This document shows positions 26,821 through 42,700 of a stretch of DNA of 64,000 nt, one piece after another. The notes under the pieces are model-generated. The model did not search any database. It was not told the DNA's origin and saw nothing but the letters and a program-made list of their open reading frames with translations. Every line of letters begins with the position of its first letter. Within the stretch, counting starts at the first letter, position 1. The translations under genes and the position numbers were made by a program. The DNA is from Philhelius pedissequus (Eukaryota; Arthropoda; Insecta; Diptera; Syrphidae): positions 109,892 through 173,891 of the forward strand of contig CAJVCO010000025.1 of NCBI GenBank assembly GCA_910595825.1, read 5' to 3'.

Positions 26821-28860
26821 CTTAAAAATTATATATTCTTGATCTTGGAACTGCCACCTTTTAATCCATGTAACGAATGACACGAAAAACTAATTTTAAA
26901 AAAATTGGACATTTTTATCTTTAAACGCGTTTTCCGGCTAAACTATGCGTCCTAGACCCATCAAACTTTACACTTTTTCTGTCCCTTAAAATTCGATTTG
27001 CGGCTAAACTACTTGCCCCAGCGACTTAAAAATTATATATTCGTGATCTTGAAACTGCCACCTTTTAATCCATGTAACGAATGACACGAAAAACTAATTT
27101 TAAAAAAATTGGACATTTTTATCTTTAAACGCGTTTTCCGGCTAAACTATGCGTCCTAGACCCATCAAACTTTACACTTTTTCTGTCCCTTAAAATTCGA
27201 TTTGCGGCTAAACTACTTGCCCCAGCGACTTAAAAATTATATATTCGTGATCTTGGAACTGCCACCTTTTAATGCATGTAACGAATGACACGAAAAACTA
27301 ATTTTAAAAAAATTGGACATTTTTATCTTTAAACGCGTTTTCCGGCTAAACTATGCGTCCTAGACCCATCAAACTTTACACTTTTTCTGTCCCTTAAAAT
27401 TCGATTTGCGGCTAAACTACTTGCCCCAGCGACTTAAAAATTATATATTCGTGATCTTGGAACTGCCACCTTTTAATCCATGTAACGAATGACACGAAAA
27501 ACTAATTTAAAAAAAATTGGACATTTTTATCTTTAAACGCGTTTTCCGGCTAAACTATGCGTCCTAGACCCATCAAACTTTACACTTTTTCTGTCCCTTA
27601 AAATTCGATTTGCGGCTAAACTACTTGCCCCAGCGACTTAAAAATTATATATTCGTGATCTTGGAACTGCCACCTTTTAATCCATGTAACGAATGACACG
27701 AAAAACTAATTTTAAAAAAATTGGACATTTTTATCTTTAAACGCGTTTTCCGGCTAAACTATGCGTCCTAGACCCATCAAACTTTACACTTTTTCTGTCC
27801 CTTAAAATTCGATTTGCGGCTAAACTACTTGCCCCAGCGACTTAAAAATTATATATTCTTGATCTTGGAACTGCCACCTTTTAATCCATGTAACGAATGA
27901 CACGAAAAACTAATTTTAAAAAAATTGGACATTTTTATCTTTAAACGCGTTTTCCGGCTAAACTATGCGTCCTAGACCCATCAAACTTTACACTTTTTCT
28001 GTCCCTTAAAATTCGATTTGCGGCTAAACTACTTGCCCCAGCGACTTAAAAATTATATATTCGTGATCTTGAAACTGCCACCTTTTAATCCATGTAACGA
28101 ATGACACGAAAAACTAATTTTAAAAAAATTGGACATTTTTATCTTTAAACGCGTTTTCCGGCTAAACTATGCGTCCTAGACCCATCAAACTTTACACTTT
28201 TTCTGTCCCTTAAAATTCGATTTGCGGCTAAACTACTTGCCCCAGCGACTTAATAATTATATATTCGTGATCTTGGAACTGCCACCTTTTAATGCATGTA
28301 ACGAATGACACGAAAAACTAATTTTAAAAAAATTGGACATTTTTATCTTTAAACGCGTTTTCCGGCTAAACTATGCGTCCTAGACCCATCAAACTTTACA
28401 CTTTTTCTGTCCCTTAAAATTCGATTTGCGGCTAAACTACTTGCCCCAGCGACTTAAAAATTATATATTCGTGATCTTGGAACTGCCACCTTTTAATCCA
28501 TGTAACGAATGACACGAAAAACTAATTTAAAAAAAATTGGACATTTTTATCTTTAAACGCGTTTTCCGGCTAAACTATGCGTCCTAGACCCATCAAACTT
28601 TACACTTTTTCTGTCCCTTAAAATTCGATTTGCGGCTAAACTACTTGCCCCAGCGACTTAAAAATTATATATTCGTGATCTTGGAACTGCCACCTTTTAA
28701 TCCATGTAACGAATGACACGAAAAACTAATTTTAAAAAAATTGGACATTTTTATCTTTAAACGCGTTTTCCGGCTAAACTATGCGTCCTAGACCCATCAA
28801 ACTTTACACTTTTTCTGTCCCTTAAAATTCGATTTGCGGCTAAACTACTTGCCCCAGCGA
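26821..28860. repeat. Tandem duplication of a 1,020-bp, 5-monomer block
   Basis: Lines 26,821-27,840 and 27,841-28,860 are nearly identical, including four private markers in order: TTCTTGATC (26,839/27,859), CTTGAAACT (27,052/28,072), TTAATGCATG (27,274/28,294) and a T3A8 tract in the fourth monomer (about 27,508/28,528). The only difference I noticed is TAATAATTA at about 28,254 in the second copy. This is a clear higher-order repeat pair of five 204-bp monomers. Confidence 0.93.
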
Positions 28861-31800
28861 CTTAAAAATTATTTATTCGTGATCTTGGAACTGCCACCTT
28901 TTAATCCATGTAACGAATGACACGAAAAACTAATTTTAAAAAAATTGGACATTTTTATCTTTAAACGCGTTTTCCGGCTAAACTATGCGTCCTAGACCCA
29001 TCAAACTTTACACTTTTTCTGTCCCTTAAAATTCGATTTGCGGCTAAACTACTTGCCCCAGCGACTTAAAAATTATATATTCGTGATCTTGGAACTGCCA
29101 CCTTTTAATCCGTGTAACGAATGACACGAAAAACTAATTTTAAAAAAATTGGACATTTTTATCTTTAAACGCGTTTTCCGGCTAAACTATGCGTCCTAGA
29201 CCCATCAAACTTTACACTTTTTCTGTCCCTTAAAATTCGATTTGCGGCTAAACTACTTGCCCCAGCGACTTAAAAATTATATATTCGTGATCTTGGAACT
29301 GCCACCTTTTAATCCATGTAACGAATGACACGAAAAACTAATTTTAAAAAAATTGGACATTTTTATCTTTAAACGCGTTTTCGGGCTAAACTATGCGTCC
29401 TAGACCCATCAAACTTTACACTTTTTCTGTCCCTTAAAATTCGATTTGCGGCTAAACTACTTGCCCCAGCGACTTAAAAATTATATATTCGTGATCTTGG
29501 AACTGCCACCTTTTAATCCATGTAACGAATGACACGAAAAACTAATTTTAAAAAAATTGGACATTTTTATCTTTAAACGCGTTTTCCGGCTAAACTATGC
29601 GTCCTAGACCCATCAAACTTTACACTTTTTCTGTCCCTTAAAATTCGATTTGCGGCTAAACTACTTGCCCCAGCGACTTAAAAATTATATATTCGTGATC
29701 TTGGAACTGCCACCTTTTAATCCATGTAACGAATGACACGAAAAACTAATTTTAAAAAAATTGGACATTTTTATCTTTAAACGCGTTTTCCGGCTAAACT
29801 ATGCGTCCTAGACCCATCAAACTTTACACTTTTTCTGTCCCTTAAAATTCGATTTGCGGCTAAACTACTTGCCCCAGCGACTTAAAAATTATATATTCGT
29901 GATCTTGGAACTGCCACCTTTTAATCCATGTAACGAATGACACGAAAAACTAATTTTAAAAAAATTGGACATTTTTATCTTTAAACGCGTTTTCCGGCTA
30001 AACTATGCGTCCTAGACCCATCAAACTTTACACTTTTTCTGTCCCTTAAAATTCGATTTGCGGCTAAACTACTTGCCCCAGCGACTTAAAAATTATATAT
30101 TCGTGATCTTGGAACTGCCACCTTTTAATCCATGTAACGAATGACACGAAAAACTAATTTTAAAAACATTGGACATTTTTATCTTTAAACGCGTTTTCCG
30201 GCTAAACTATGCGTCCTAGACCCATCAAACTTTACACTTTTTCTGTCCCTTAAAATTCGATTTGCGGCTAAACTACTTGCCCCAGCGACTTAAAAATTAT
30301 ATATTCGTGATCTTGGAACTGCCACCTTTTAATCCATGTAACGAATGACACGAAAAACTAATTTTAAAAAAATTGGACATTTTTATCTTTAAACGCGTTT
30401 TTCGGCTAAACTATGCGTCCTAGACCCATCAAACTTTACACTTTTTCTGTCCCTTAAAATTCGATTTGCGGCTAAACTACTTGCCCCAGCGACTTAAAAA
30501 TTATATATTCGTGATCTTGGAACTGCCACCTTTTAATCCATGTAACGAATGACACGAAAAACTAATTTTAAAAAAATTGGACATTTTTATCTTTAAACGC
30601 GTTTTCCGGCTAAACTATGCGTCCTAGACCCATCAAACTTTACACTTTTTCTGTCCCTTAAAATTCGATTTGCGGCTAAACTACTTGCCCCAGCGACTTA
30701 AAAATTATATATTCGTGATCTTGGAACTGCCACCTTTTAATCCATGTAACGAATGACACGAAAAACTAATTTTAAAAAAATTGGACATTTTTATCTTTAA
30801 ACGCGTTTTCCGGCTAAACTATGCGTCCTAGACCCATCAAACTTTACACTTTTTCTGTCCCTTAAAATTCGATTTGCGGCTAAACTACTTGCCCCAGCGA
30901 CTTAAAAATTATATATTCGTGATCTTGGAACTGCCACCTTTTAATCCATGTAACGAATGACACGAAAAACTAATTTTAAAAAAATTGGACATTTTTATCT
31001 TTAAACGCGTTTTCCGGCTAAACTATGCGTCCTAGACCCATCAAACTTTACACTTTTTCTGTCCCTTAAAATTCGATTTGCGGGTAAACTACTTGCCCCA
31101 GCGACTTAAAAATTATATATTCGTGATCTTGGAACTGCCACCTTTTAATCCATGTATCGAATGACACGAAAAACTAATTTTAAAAAAATTGGACATTTTT
31201 ATCTTTAAACGCGTTTTCCGGCTAAACTATGCGTCCTAGACCCATCAAACTTTACACTTTTTCTGTCCATTAAAATTCGATTTGCGGCTAAACTACTTGC
31301 CCCAGCGACTTAAAAATTATATATTCGTGATCTTGGAACTGCCACCTTTTAATCCATGTAACGAATGACACGAAAAACTAATTTTAAAAAAATTGGACAT
31401 TTTTATCTTTAAACGCGTTTTCCGGCTAAACTATGCGTCCTAGACCCATCAAACTTTACACTTTTTCTGTCCCTTAAAATTCGATTTGCGGCTAAACTAC
31501 TTGCCCCAGCGACTTAAAAATTATATATTCGTGATCTTGGAACTGCCACCTTTTAATCCATGTAACGAATGACACGAAAAACTAATTTTAAAAAAATTGG
31601 ACATTTTTATCTTTAAACGCGTTTTCCGGCTAAACTATGCGTCCTAGACCCATCAAACTTTACACTTTTTCTGTCCCTTAAAATTCGATTTGCGGCTAAA
31701 CTACTTGCCCCAGCGACTTAAAAATTATATATTCGTGATCTTGGAACTGCCACCTTTTAATCCATGTAACGAATGACACGAAAAACTAATTTTAAAAAAA

Positions 31801-32329
31801 TTGGACATTTTTATCTTTAAACGCGTTTTCCGGCTAAACTATGCGTCCTAGACCCATCAAACTTTACACTTTTTCTGTCCCTTAAAATTCGATTTGCGGC
31901 TAAACTACTTGCCCCAGCGACTTAAAAATTATATATTCGTGATCTTGGAACTGCCACCTTTTAATCCATGTAACGAATGACACGAAAAACTAATTTTAAA
32001 AAAATTGGACATTTTTATCTTTAAACGCGTTTTCCGGCTAAACTATGCGTCCTAGACCCATCAAACTTTACACTTTTTCTGTCCCTTAAAATTCGATTTG
32101 CGGCTAAACTACTTGCCCCAGCGACTTAAAAATTATATATTCGTGATCTTGGAACTGCCACCTTTTAATCCATGTAACGAATGACACGAAAAACTAATTT
32201 TAAAAAAATTGGACATTTTTATCTTTAAACGCGTTTTCCGGCTAAACTATGCGTCCTAGACCCATCAAACTTTACACTTTTTCTGTCCCTTAAAATTCGA
32301 TTTGCGGCTAAACTACTTGCCCCAGCGAC

Positions 32330-32737
32330 TTAAAAATTATATATTCGTGATCTTGGAACTGCCACCTTTTAATCCATGTAACGAATGACACGAAAAACTA
32401 TTTTTAAAAAAATTGGACATTTTTATCTTTAAACGCGATTTCTGACTAAACTACGCGTCCTAGACCCATCAAACTTTACACTTTGTCTGTCCCTTAAAAT
32501 TGGATTTGCGGCTAAACTACTTGCCCTAGCGACTTAAAAATTATATATTCGTGATCTTGGAAGTGCCACCTTTCAATCGATGTAACGAATGACACAAAAA
32601 ACTAATTTTAAAAAATTTGGACATTTTTATCTTTAAACGCGATTTCTGACTAAACTACGCGGCCTAGACCCATCAAACTTTACACTTTTTCTGTCCCTTA
32701 AAATTCGATTTGCGGCTAAACTACTTGCCCCAGCGAC
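32330..32737. repeat. Divergent monomer pair D1-D2, full marker set
   Basis: CGATTTCTGA occurs at 32,437 and 32,641 with CACTTTGTCTG, GCCCTAGCG, GGAAGTGCC, TTTCAATC and ACACAAAAAAC between. It shares the upstream T (32,401) with the pair at 6.5 kb and has private changes TTGGATTTG, CAATCGATG and CGCGGCC. It lies 71 monomers after the previous pair (14,483 bp), so it is out of step with the 28-monomer spacing. Confidence 0.93.
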
Positions 32738-35700
32738 TTAAAAATTATATATTCGTGATCTTGGAACTGCCACCTTTTAATCCATGTAACGAATGACACG
32801 AAAAACTAATTTTAAAAAAATTGGACATTTTTATCTTTAAACGCGTTTTCCGGCTAAACTATGCGTCCTAGACCCATCAAACTTTACACTTTTTCTGTCC
32901 CTTAAAATTCGATTTGCGGCTAAACTACTTGCCCCAGCGACTTAAAAATTATATATTCGTGATCTTGGAACTGCCACCTTTTAATCCATGTAACGAATGA
33001 CACGAAAAACTAATTTTAGAAAAATTGGACATTTTTATCTTTAAACGCGTTTTCCGGCTAAACTATGCGTCCTAGACCCATCAAACTTTACACTTTTTCT
33101 GTCCCTTAAAATTCGATTTGCGGCTAAACTACTTGCCCCAGCGACTTAAAAATTATATATTCGTGATCTTGGAACTGCCACCTTTTAATCCATGTAACGA
33201 ATGACACGAAAAACTAATTTTAAAAAAATTGGACATTTTTATCTTTAAACGCGTTTTCCGGCTAAACTATGCGTCCTAGACCCATCAAACTATACACTTT
33301 GTCTGTCCCTTAAAATTCGATTTGCGGCTAAACTACTTGCCCCAGCGACTTAAAAATTATATATTCGTGATCTTGGAACTGCCACCTTTTAATCCATGTA
33401 ACGAATGACACGAAAAACTAATTTTAGAAAAATTGGACATTTTTATCTTTAAACGCGTTTTCCGGCTAAACTATGCGTCCTAGACCCATCAAACTTTACA
33501 CTTTTTCTGTCCCTTAAAATTCGATTTGCGGCTAAACTACTTGCCCCAGCGACTTAAAAATTATATATTCGTGATCTTGGAACTGCCACCTTTTAATCCA
33601 TGTAACGAATGACACGAAAAACTAATTTTAAAAAAATTGGACATTTTTATCTTTAAACGCGTTTTCCGGCTAAACTATGCGTCCTAGACCCATCAAACTT
33701 TACACTTTTTCTGTCCCTTAAAATTCGATTTGCGGCTAAACTACTTGCCCCAGCGACTTAAAAATTATATATTCGTGATCTTGGAACTGCCACCTTTTAA
33801 TCCATGTAACGAATGACACGAAAAACTAATTTTAAAAAAATTGGACATTTTTATCTTTAAACGCGTTTTCCGGCTAAACTATGCGTCCTAGACCCATCAA
33901 ACTTTACACTTTTTCTGTCCCTTAAAATTCGATTTGCGGCTAAACTACTTGCCCCAGCGACTTAAAAATTATATATTCGTGATCTTGGAACTGCCACCTT
34001 TTAATCCATGTAACGAATGACACGAAAAACTAATTTAAAAAAAAATTGGACATTTTTATCTTTAAACGCGTTTTCCGGCTAAACTATGCGTCCTAGACCC
34101 ATCAAACTTTACACTTTTTCTGTCCCTTAAAATTCGATTTGCGGCTAAACTACTTGCCCCAGCGACTTAAAAATTATATATTCGTGATCTTGGAACTGCC
34201 ACCTTTTAATCCATGTAACGAATGACACGAAAAACTAATTTTAAAAAAATTGGACATTTTTATCTTTAAACGCGTTTTCCGGCTAAACTATGCGTCCTAG
34301 ACCCATCAAACTTTACACTTTTTCTGTCCCTTAAAATTCGATTTGCGGCTAAACTACTTGCCCCAGCGACTTAAAAATTATATATTCGTGATCTTGGAAC
34401 TGCCACCTTTTAATCCATGTAACGAATGACACGAAAAACTAATTTAAAAAAAATTGGACATTTTTATCTTTAAACGCGTTTTCCGGCTAAACTATGCGTC
34501 CTAGACCCATCAAACTTTACACTTTTTCTGTCCCTTAAAATTCGATTTGCGGCTAAACTACTTGCCCCAGCGACTTAAAAATTATATATTCGTGATCTTG
34601 GAACTGCCACCTTTTAATCCATGTAACGAATGACACGAAAAACTAATTTTAAAAAAATTGGACATTTTTATCTTTAAACGCGTTTTCCGGCTAAACTATG
34701 CGTCCTAGACCCATCAAACTTTACACTTTTTCTGTCCCTTAAAATTCGATTTGCGGCTAAACTACTTGCCCCAGCGACTTAAAAATTATATATTCGTGAT
34801 CTTGGAACTGCCACCTTTTAATCCATGTAACGAATGACACGAAAAACTAATTTTAAAAAAATTGGACATTTTTATCTTTAAACGCGTTTTCCGGCTAAAC
34901 TATGCGTCCTAGACCCATCAAACTTTACACTTTTTCTGTCCCTTAAAATTCGATTTGCGGCTAAACTACTTGCCCCAGCGACTTAAAAATTATATATTCG
35001 TGATCTTGGAACTGCCACCTTTTAATCCATGTTAACGAATGACACGAAAAACTAATTTTAAAAAAATTGGACATTTTTATCTTTAAACGCGTTTTCCGGC
35101 TAAACTATGCGTCCTAGACCCATCAAACTTTACACTTTTTCTGTCCCTTAAAATTCGATTTGCGGCTAAACTACTTGCCCCAGCGACTTAAAAATTATAT
35201 ATTCGTGATCTTGGAACTGCCACCTTTTAATCCATGTAACGAATGACACGAAAAACTAATTTTAAAAAAATTGGACATTTTTATCTTTAAACGCGTTTTC
35301 CGGCTAAACTATGCGTCCTAGACCCATCAAACTTTACACTTTTTCTGTCCCTTAAAATTCGATTTGCGGCTAAACTACTTGCCCCAGCGACTTAAAAATT
35401 ATATATTCGTGATCTTGGAACTGCCACCTTTTAATCCATGTAACGAATGACACGAAAAACTAATTTTAAAAAAATTGGACATTTTTATCTTTAAACGCGT
35501 TTTCCGGCTAAACTATGCGTCCTAGACCCATCAAACTTTACACTTTTTCTGTCCCTTAAAATTCGATTTGCGGCTAAACTACTTGCCCCAGCGACTTAAA
35601 AATTATATATTCGTGATCTTGGAACTGCCACCTTTTAATCCATGTAACGAATGACACGAAAAACTAATTTTAAAAAAATTGGACATTTTTATCTTTAAAC

Positions 35701-38700
35701 GCGTTTTCCGGCTAAACTATGCGTCCTAGACCCATCAAACTTTACACTTTTTCTGTCCCTTAAAATTCGATTTGCGGCTAAACTACTTGCCCCAGCGACT
35801 TAAAAATTATATATTCGTGATCTTGGAACTGCCACCTTTTAATCCATGTAACGAATGACACGAAAAACTTATTTAAAAAAAAAAATTGGACATTTTTATC
35901 TTTAAACGCGTTTTCCGGCTAAACTATGCGTCCTAGACCCATCAAACTTTACACTTTTTCTGTCCCTTAAAATTCGATTTGCGGCTAAACTACTTGCCCC
36001 AGCGACTTAAAAATTATATATTCGTGATCTTGGAACTGCCACCTTTTAATCCATGTAACGAATGACACGAAAAACTAATTTTAGAAAAATTGGACATTTT
36101 TATCTTTAAACGCGTTTTCCGGCTAAACTATGCGTCCTAGACCCATCAAACTTTACACTTTTTCTGTCCCTTAAAATTCGATTTGCGGCTAAACTACTTG
36201 CCCCAGCGACTTAAAAATTATATATTCGTGATCTTGGAACTGCCACCTTTTAATCCATGTAACGAATGACACGAAAAACTAATTTTAAAAAAATTGGACA
36301 TTTTTATCTTTAAACGCGTTTTCCGGCTAAACTATGCGTCCTAGACCCATCAAACTTTACACTTTTTCTGTCCCTTAAAATTCGATTTGCGGCTAAACTA
36401 CTTGCCCCAGCGACTTAAAAATTATATATTCGTGATATTGGAACTGCCACCTTTTAATCCATGTAACGAATGACACGAAAAACTAATTTTAAAAAAATTG
36501 GACATTTTTATCTTTAAACGCGTTTTCCGGCTAAACTATGCGTCCTAGACCCATCAAACTTTACACTTTTTCTGTCCCTTAAAATTCGATTTGCGGCTAA
36601 ACTACTTGCCCCAGCGACTTAAAAATTATATATTCGTGATCTTGGAACTGCCACCTTTTAATCCATGTAACGAATGACACGAAAAACTAATTTTAAAAAA
36701 ATTGGACATTTTTATCTTTAAACGCGTTTTCCGGCTAAACTATGCGTCCTAGACCCATCAAACTTTACACTTTTTCTGTCCCTTAAAATTCGATTTGCGG
36801 CTAAACTACTTGCCCCAGCGACTTAAAAATTATATATTCGTGATCTTGGAACTGCCACCTTTTAATCCATGTAACGAATGACACGAAAAACTAATTTTAA
36901 AAAAATTGGACATTTTTATCTTTAAACGCGTTTTCCGGCTAAACTATGCGTCCTAGACCCATCAAACTTTACACTTTTTCTGTCCCTTAAAATTCGATTT
37001 GCGGCTAAACTACTTGCCCCAGCGACTTAAAAATTATATATTCGTGATCTTGGAACTGCCACCTTTTAATCCATGTAACGAATGACACGAAAAACTAATT
37101 TTAAAAAAATTGGACATTTTTATCTTTAAACGCGTTTTCCGGCTAAACTATGCGTCCTAGACCCATCAAACTTTACACTTTTTCTGTCCCTTAAAATTCG
37201 ATTTGCGGCTAAACTACTTGCCCCAGCGACTTAAAAATTATATATTCGTGATCTTGGAACTGCCACCTTTTAATCCATGTAACGAATGACACGAAAAACT
37301 AATTTTAAAAAAATTGGACATTTTTATCTTTAAACGCGTTTTCCGGCTAAACTATGCGTCCTAGACCCATCAAACTTTACACTTTTTCTGTCCCTTAAAA
37401 TTCGATTTGCGGCTAAACTACTTGCCCCAGCGACTTAAAAATTATATATTCGTGATCTTGGAACTGCCACCTTTTAATCCATGTAACGAATGACACGAAA
37501 AACTAATTTTAAAAAAATTGGACATTTTTATCTTTAAACGCGTTTTCCGGCTAAACTATGCGTCCTAGACCCATCAAACTTTACACTTTTTCTGTCCCTT
37601 AAAATTCGATTTGCGGCTAAACTACTTGCCCCAGCGACTTAAAAATTATATATTCGTGATCTTGGAACTGCCACCTTTTAATCCATGTAACGAATGACAC
37701 GAAAACTAATTTAAAAAAAATTGGACATTTTTATCTTTAAAACGCGTTTTCCGGCTAAACTATGCGTCCTAGACCCATCAAACTTTACACTTTTTCTGTC
37801 CCTTAAAATTCGATTTGCGGCTAAACTACTTGCCCCAGCGACTTAAAAATTATATATTCGTGATCTTGGAACTGCCACCTTTTAATCCATGTAACGAATG
37901 ACACGAAAAACTAATTTTAGAAAAATTGGACATTTTTATCTTTAAACGCGTTTTCCGGCTAAACTATGCGTCCTAGACCCATCAAACTTTACACTTTTTC
38001 TGTCCCTTAAAATTCGATTTGCGGCTAAACTACTTGCCCCAGCGACTTAAAAATTATATATTCGTGATCTTGGAACTGCCACCTTTTAATCCATGTAACG
38101 AATGACACGAAAAACTAATTTTAAAAAAATTGGACATTTTTATCTTTAAACGCGTTTTCCGGCTAAACTATGCGTCCTAGACCCATCAAACTTTACACTT
38201 TTTCTGTCCCTTAAAATTCGATTTGCGGCTAAACTACTTGCCCCAGCGACTTAAAAATTATATATTCGTGATCTTGGAACTGCCACCTTTTAATCCATGT
38301 AACGAATGACACGAAAAACTAATTTTAAAAAAATTGGACATTTTTATCTTTAAACGCGTTTTCCGGCTAAACTATGCGTCCTAGACCCATCAAACTTTAC
38401 ACTTTTTCTGTCCCTTAAAATTCGATTTGCGGCTAAACTACTTGCCCCAGCGACTTAAAAATTATATATTCGTGATCTTGGAACTGCCACCTTTTAATCC
38501 ATGTAACGAATGACACGAAAAACTAATTTTAAAAAAATTGGACATTTTTATCTTTAAACGCGTTTTCCGGCTAAACTATGCGTCCTAGACCCATCAAACT
38601 TTACACTTTTTCTGTCCCCTAAAATTCGATTTGCGGCTAAACTACTTGCCCCAGCGACTTAAAAATTATATATTCGTGATCTTGGAACTGCCACCTTTTA

Positions 38701-39747
38701 ATCCATGTAACGAATGACACGAAAAACTAATTTTAAAAAAATTGGACATTTTTATCCGTAAACGCGTTTTCCGGCTAAACTATGCGTCCTAGACCCATCA
38801 AACTTTACACTTTTTCTGTCCCTTAAAATTCGATTTGCGGCTAAACTACTTGCCCCAGCGACTTAAAAATTATATATTCGTGATCTTGGAACTGCCACCT
38901 TTTAATCCATGTAACGAATGACACGAAAAACTAATTTTAAAAAAATTGGACATTTTTATCTTTAAACGCGTTTTCCGGCTAAACTATGCGTCCTAGACCC
39001 ATCAAACTTTACACTTTTTCTGTCCCTTAAAATTCGATTTGCGGCTAAACTACTTGCCCCAGCGACTTAAAAATTATATATTCGTGATCTTGGAACTGCC
39101 ACCTTTTAATCCATGTAACGAATGACACGAAAAACTAATTTTAAAAAAATTGGACATTTTTATCTTTAAACGCGTTTTCCGGCTAAACTATGCGTCCTAG
39201 ACCCATCAAACTTTACACTTTTTCTGTCCCTTAAAATTCGATTTGCGGCTAAACTACTTGCCCCAGCGACTTAAAAATTATATATTCGTGATCTTGGAAC
39301 TGCCACCTTTTAATCCATGTAACGAATGACACGAAAAACTAATTTTAAAAAAATTGGACATTTTTATCTTTAAACGCGTTTTCCGGCTAAACTATGCGTC
39401 CTAGACCCATCAAACTTTACACTTTTTCTGTCCCTTAAAATTCGATTTGCGGCTAAACTACTTGCCCCAGCGACTTAAAAATTATATATTCGTGATCTTG
39501 GAACTGCCACCTTTTAATCCATGTAACGAATGACACGAAAAACTAATTTAAAAAAAATTGGACATTTTTATCTTTAAACGCGTTTTCCGGCTAAACTATG
39601 CGTCCTAGACCCATCAAACTTTACACTTTTTCTGTCCCTTAAAATTCGATTTGCGGCTAAACTACTTGCCCCAGCGACTTAAAAATTATATATTCGTGAT
39701 CTTGGAACTGCCACCTTTTAATCCATGTAACGAATGACACGAAAAAC

Positions 39748-42700
39748 TTATTTTTAAAAAAAAATTGGACATTTTTATCTTTAAACGCGTTTTCCGGCTA
39801 AACTATGCGTCCTAGACCCATCAAACTTTACACTTTTTCTGTCCCTTAAAATTCGATTTGCGGCTAAACTACTTGCCCCAGCGACTTTAAAATTATATAT
39901 TCGTGATCTTGGAACTGCCACCTTTTAATCCATGTAACGAATGACACGAAAAACTAATTTTAAAAAAATTGGACATTTTTATCTTTAAACGCGTTTTCCG
40001 GCTAAACTATGCGTCCTAGACCCATCAAACTTTACACTTTTTCTGTCCCTTAAAATTCGATTTGCGGCTAAACTACTTGCCCCAGCGACTTAAAAATTAT
40101 ATATTCGTGATCTTGGAACTGCCACCTTTTAATCCATGTAACGAATGACACGAAAAACTAATTTAAAAAAAAAATTGGACATTTTTATCTTTAAACGCGT
40201 TTTCCGGCTAAACTATGCGTCCTAGACCCATCAAACTTTACACTTTTTCTGTCCCTTAAAATTCGATTTGCGGCTAAACTACTTGCCCCAGCGACTTAAA
40301 AATTATATATTCGTGATCTTGGAACTGCCACCTTTTAATCCATGTAACGAATGACACGAAAAACTAATTTTTAAAAAATTGGACATTTTTATCTTTAAAC
40401 GCGTTTTCCGGCTAAACTATGCGTCCTAGACCCATCAAACTTTACACTTTTTCTGTCCCTTAAAATTCGATTTGCGGCTAAACTACTTGCCCCAGCGACT
40501 TAAAAATTATATATTCGTGATCTTGGAACTGCCACCTTTTAATCCATGTAACGAATGACACGAAAAACTAATTAAAAAAAAATTGGACATTTTTATCTTT
40601 AAACGCGTTTTCCGGCTAAACTATGCGTCCTAGACCCATCAAACTTTACACTTTTTCTGTCCCTTAAAATTCGATTTGCGGCTAAACTACTTGCCCCAGC
40701 GACTTAAAAATTATATATTCGTGATCTTGGAACTGCCACCTTTTAATCCATGTAACGAATGACACGAAAAACTTATTTTAAAAAAAAATTGGACATTTTT
40801 ATCTTTAAACGCGTTTTCCGGCTAAACTATGCGTCCTAGACCCATCAAACTTTACACTTTTTCTGTCCCTTAAAATTCGATTTGCGGCTAAACTACTTGC
40901 CCCAGCGACTTAAAAATTATATATTCGTGATCTTGGAACTGCCACCTTTTAATCCATGTAACGAATGACACGAAAAACTAATTTTAAAAAAATTGGACAT
41001 TTTTATCTTTAAACGCGTTTTCCGGCTAAACTATGCGTCCTAGACCCATCAAACTTTACACTTTTTCTGTCCCTTAAAATTCGATTTGCGGCTAAACTAC
41101 TTGCCCCAGCGACTTAAAAATTATATATTCGTGATCTTGGAACTGCCACCTTTTAATCCATGTAACGAATGACACGAAAAACTAATTTTAAAAAAATTGG
41201 ACATTTTTATCTTTAAACGCGTTTTCCGGCTAAACTATGCGTCCTAGACCCATCAAACTTTACACTTTTTCTGTCCCTTAAAATTCGATTTGCGGCTAAA
41301 CTACTTGCCCCAGCGACTTAAAAATTATATATTCGTGATCTTGGAACTGCCACCTTTTAATCCATGTAACGAATGACACGAAAAACTAATTTTAAAAAAA
41401 TTGGACATTTTTATCTTTAAACGCGTTTTCCGGCTAAACTATGCGTCCTAGACCCATCAAACTTTACACTTTTTCTGTCCCTTAAAATTCGATTTGCGGC
41501 TAAACTACTTGCCCCAGCGACTTAAAAATTATATATTCGTGATCTTGGAACTGCCACCTTTTAATCCATGTAACGAATGACACGAAAAACTAATTTTAAA
41601 AAAATTGGACATTTTTATCTTTAAACGCGTTTTCCGGCTAAACTATGCGTCCTAGACCCATCAAACTTTACACTTTTTCTGTCCCTTAAAATTCGATTTG
41701 CGGCTAAACTACTTGCCCCAGCGACTTAAAAATTATATATTCGTGATCTTGGAACTGCCACCTTTTAATCCATGTAACGAATGACACGAAAAACTAATTT
41801 TAAAAAAATTGGACATTTTTATCTTTAAACGCGTTTTCCGGCTAAACTATGCGTCCTAGACCCATCAAACTTTACACTTTTTCTGTCCCTTAAAATTCGA
41901 TTTGCGGCTAAACTACTTGCCCCAGCGACTTAAAAATTATATATTCGTGATCTTGGAACTGCCACCTTTTAATCCATGTAACGAATGACACGAAAAACTA
42001 ATTTAAAAAAAATTGGACATTTTTATCTTTAAACGCGTTTTCCGGCTAAACTATGCGTCCTAGACCCATCAAAATTTACACTTTTTCTGTCCCTTAATTC
42101 GATTTGCGGCTAAACTACTTGCCCCAGCGACTTAAAAATTATATATTCGTGATCTTGGAACTGCCACCTTTTAATCCATGTAACGAATGACACGAAAAAC
42201 TTATTTAAAAAAAAAATTGGACATTTTTATCTTTAAACGCGTTTTCCGGCTAAACTATGCGTCCTAGACCCATCAAACTTTACACTTTTTCTGTCCCTTA
42301 AAATTCGATTTGCGGCTAAACTACTTGCCCCAGCGACTTAAAAATTATATATTCGTGATCTTGGAACTGCCACCTTTTAATCCATGTAACGAATGACACG
42401 AAAAACTAATTTTAAAAAAAATTGGACATTTTTATCTTTAAACGCGTTTTCCGGCTAAACTATGCGTCCTAGACCCATCAAACTTTACACTTTTTCTGTC
42501 CCTTAAAATTCGATTTGCGGCTAAACTACTTGCCCCAGCGACTTAAAAATTATATATTCGTGATCTTGGAACTGCCACCTTTTAATCCATGTAACGAATG
42601 ACACGAAAAACTAATTTTAAAAAAATTGGACATTTTTATCTTTAAACGCGTTTTCCGGCTAAACTATGCGTCCTAGACCCATCAAACTTTACACTTTTTC

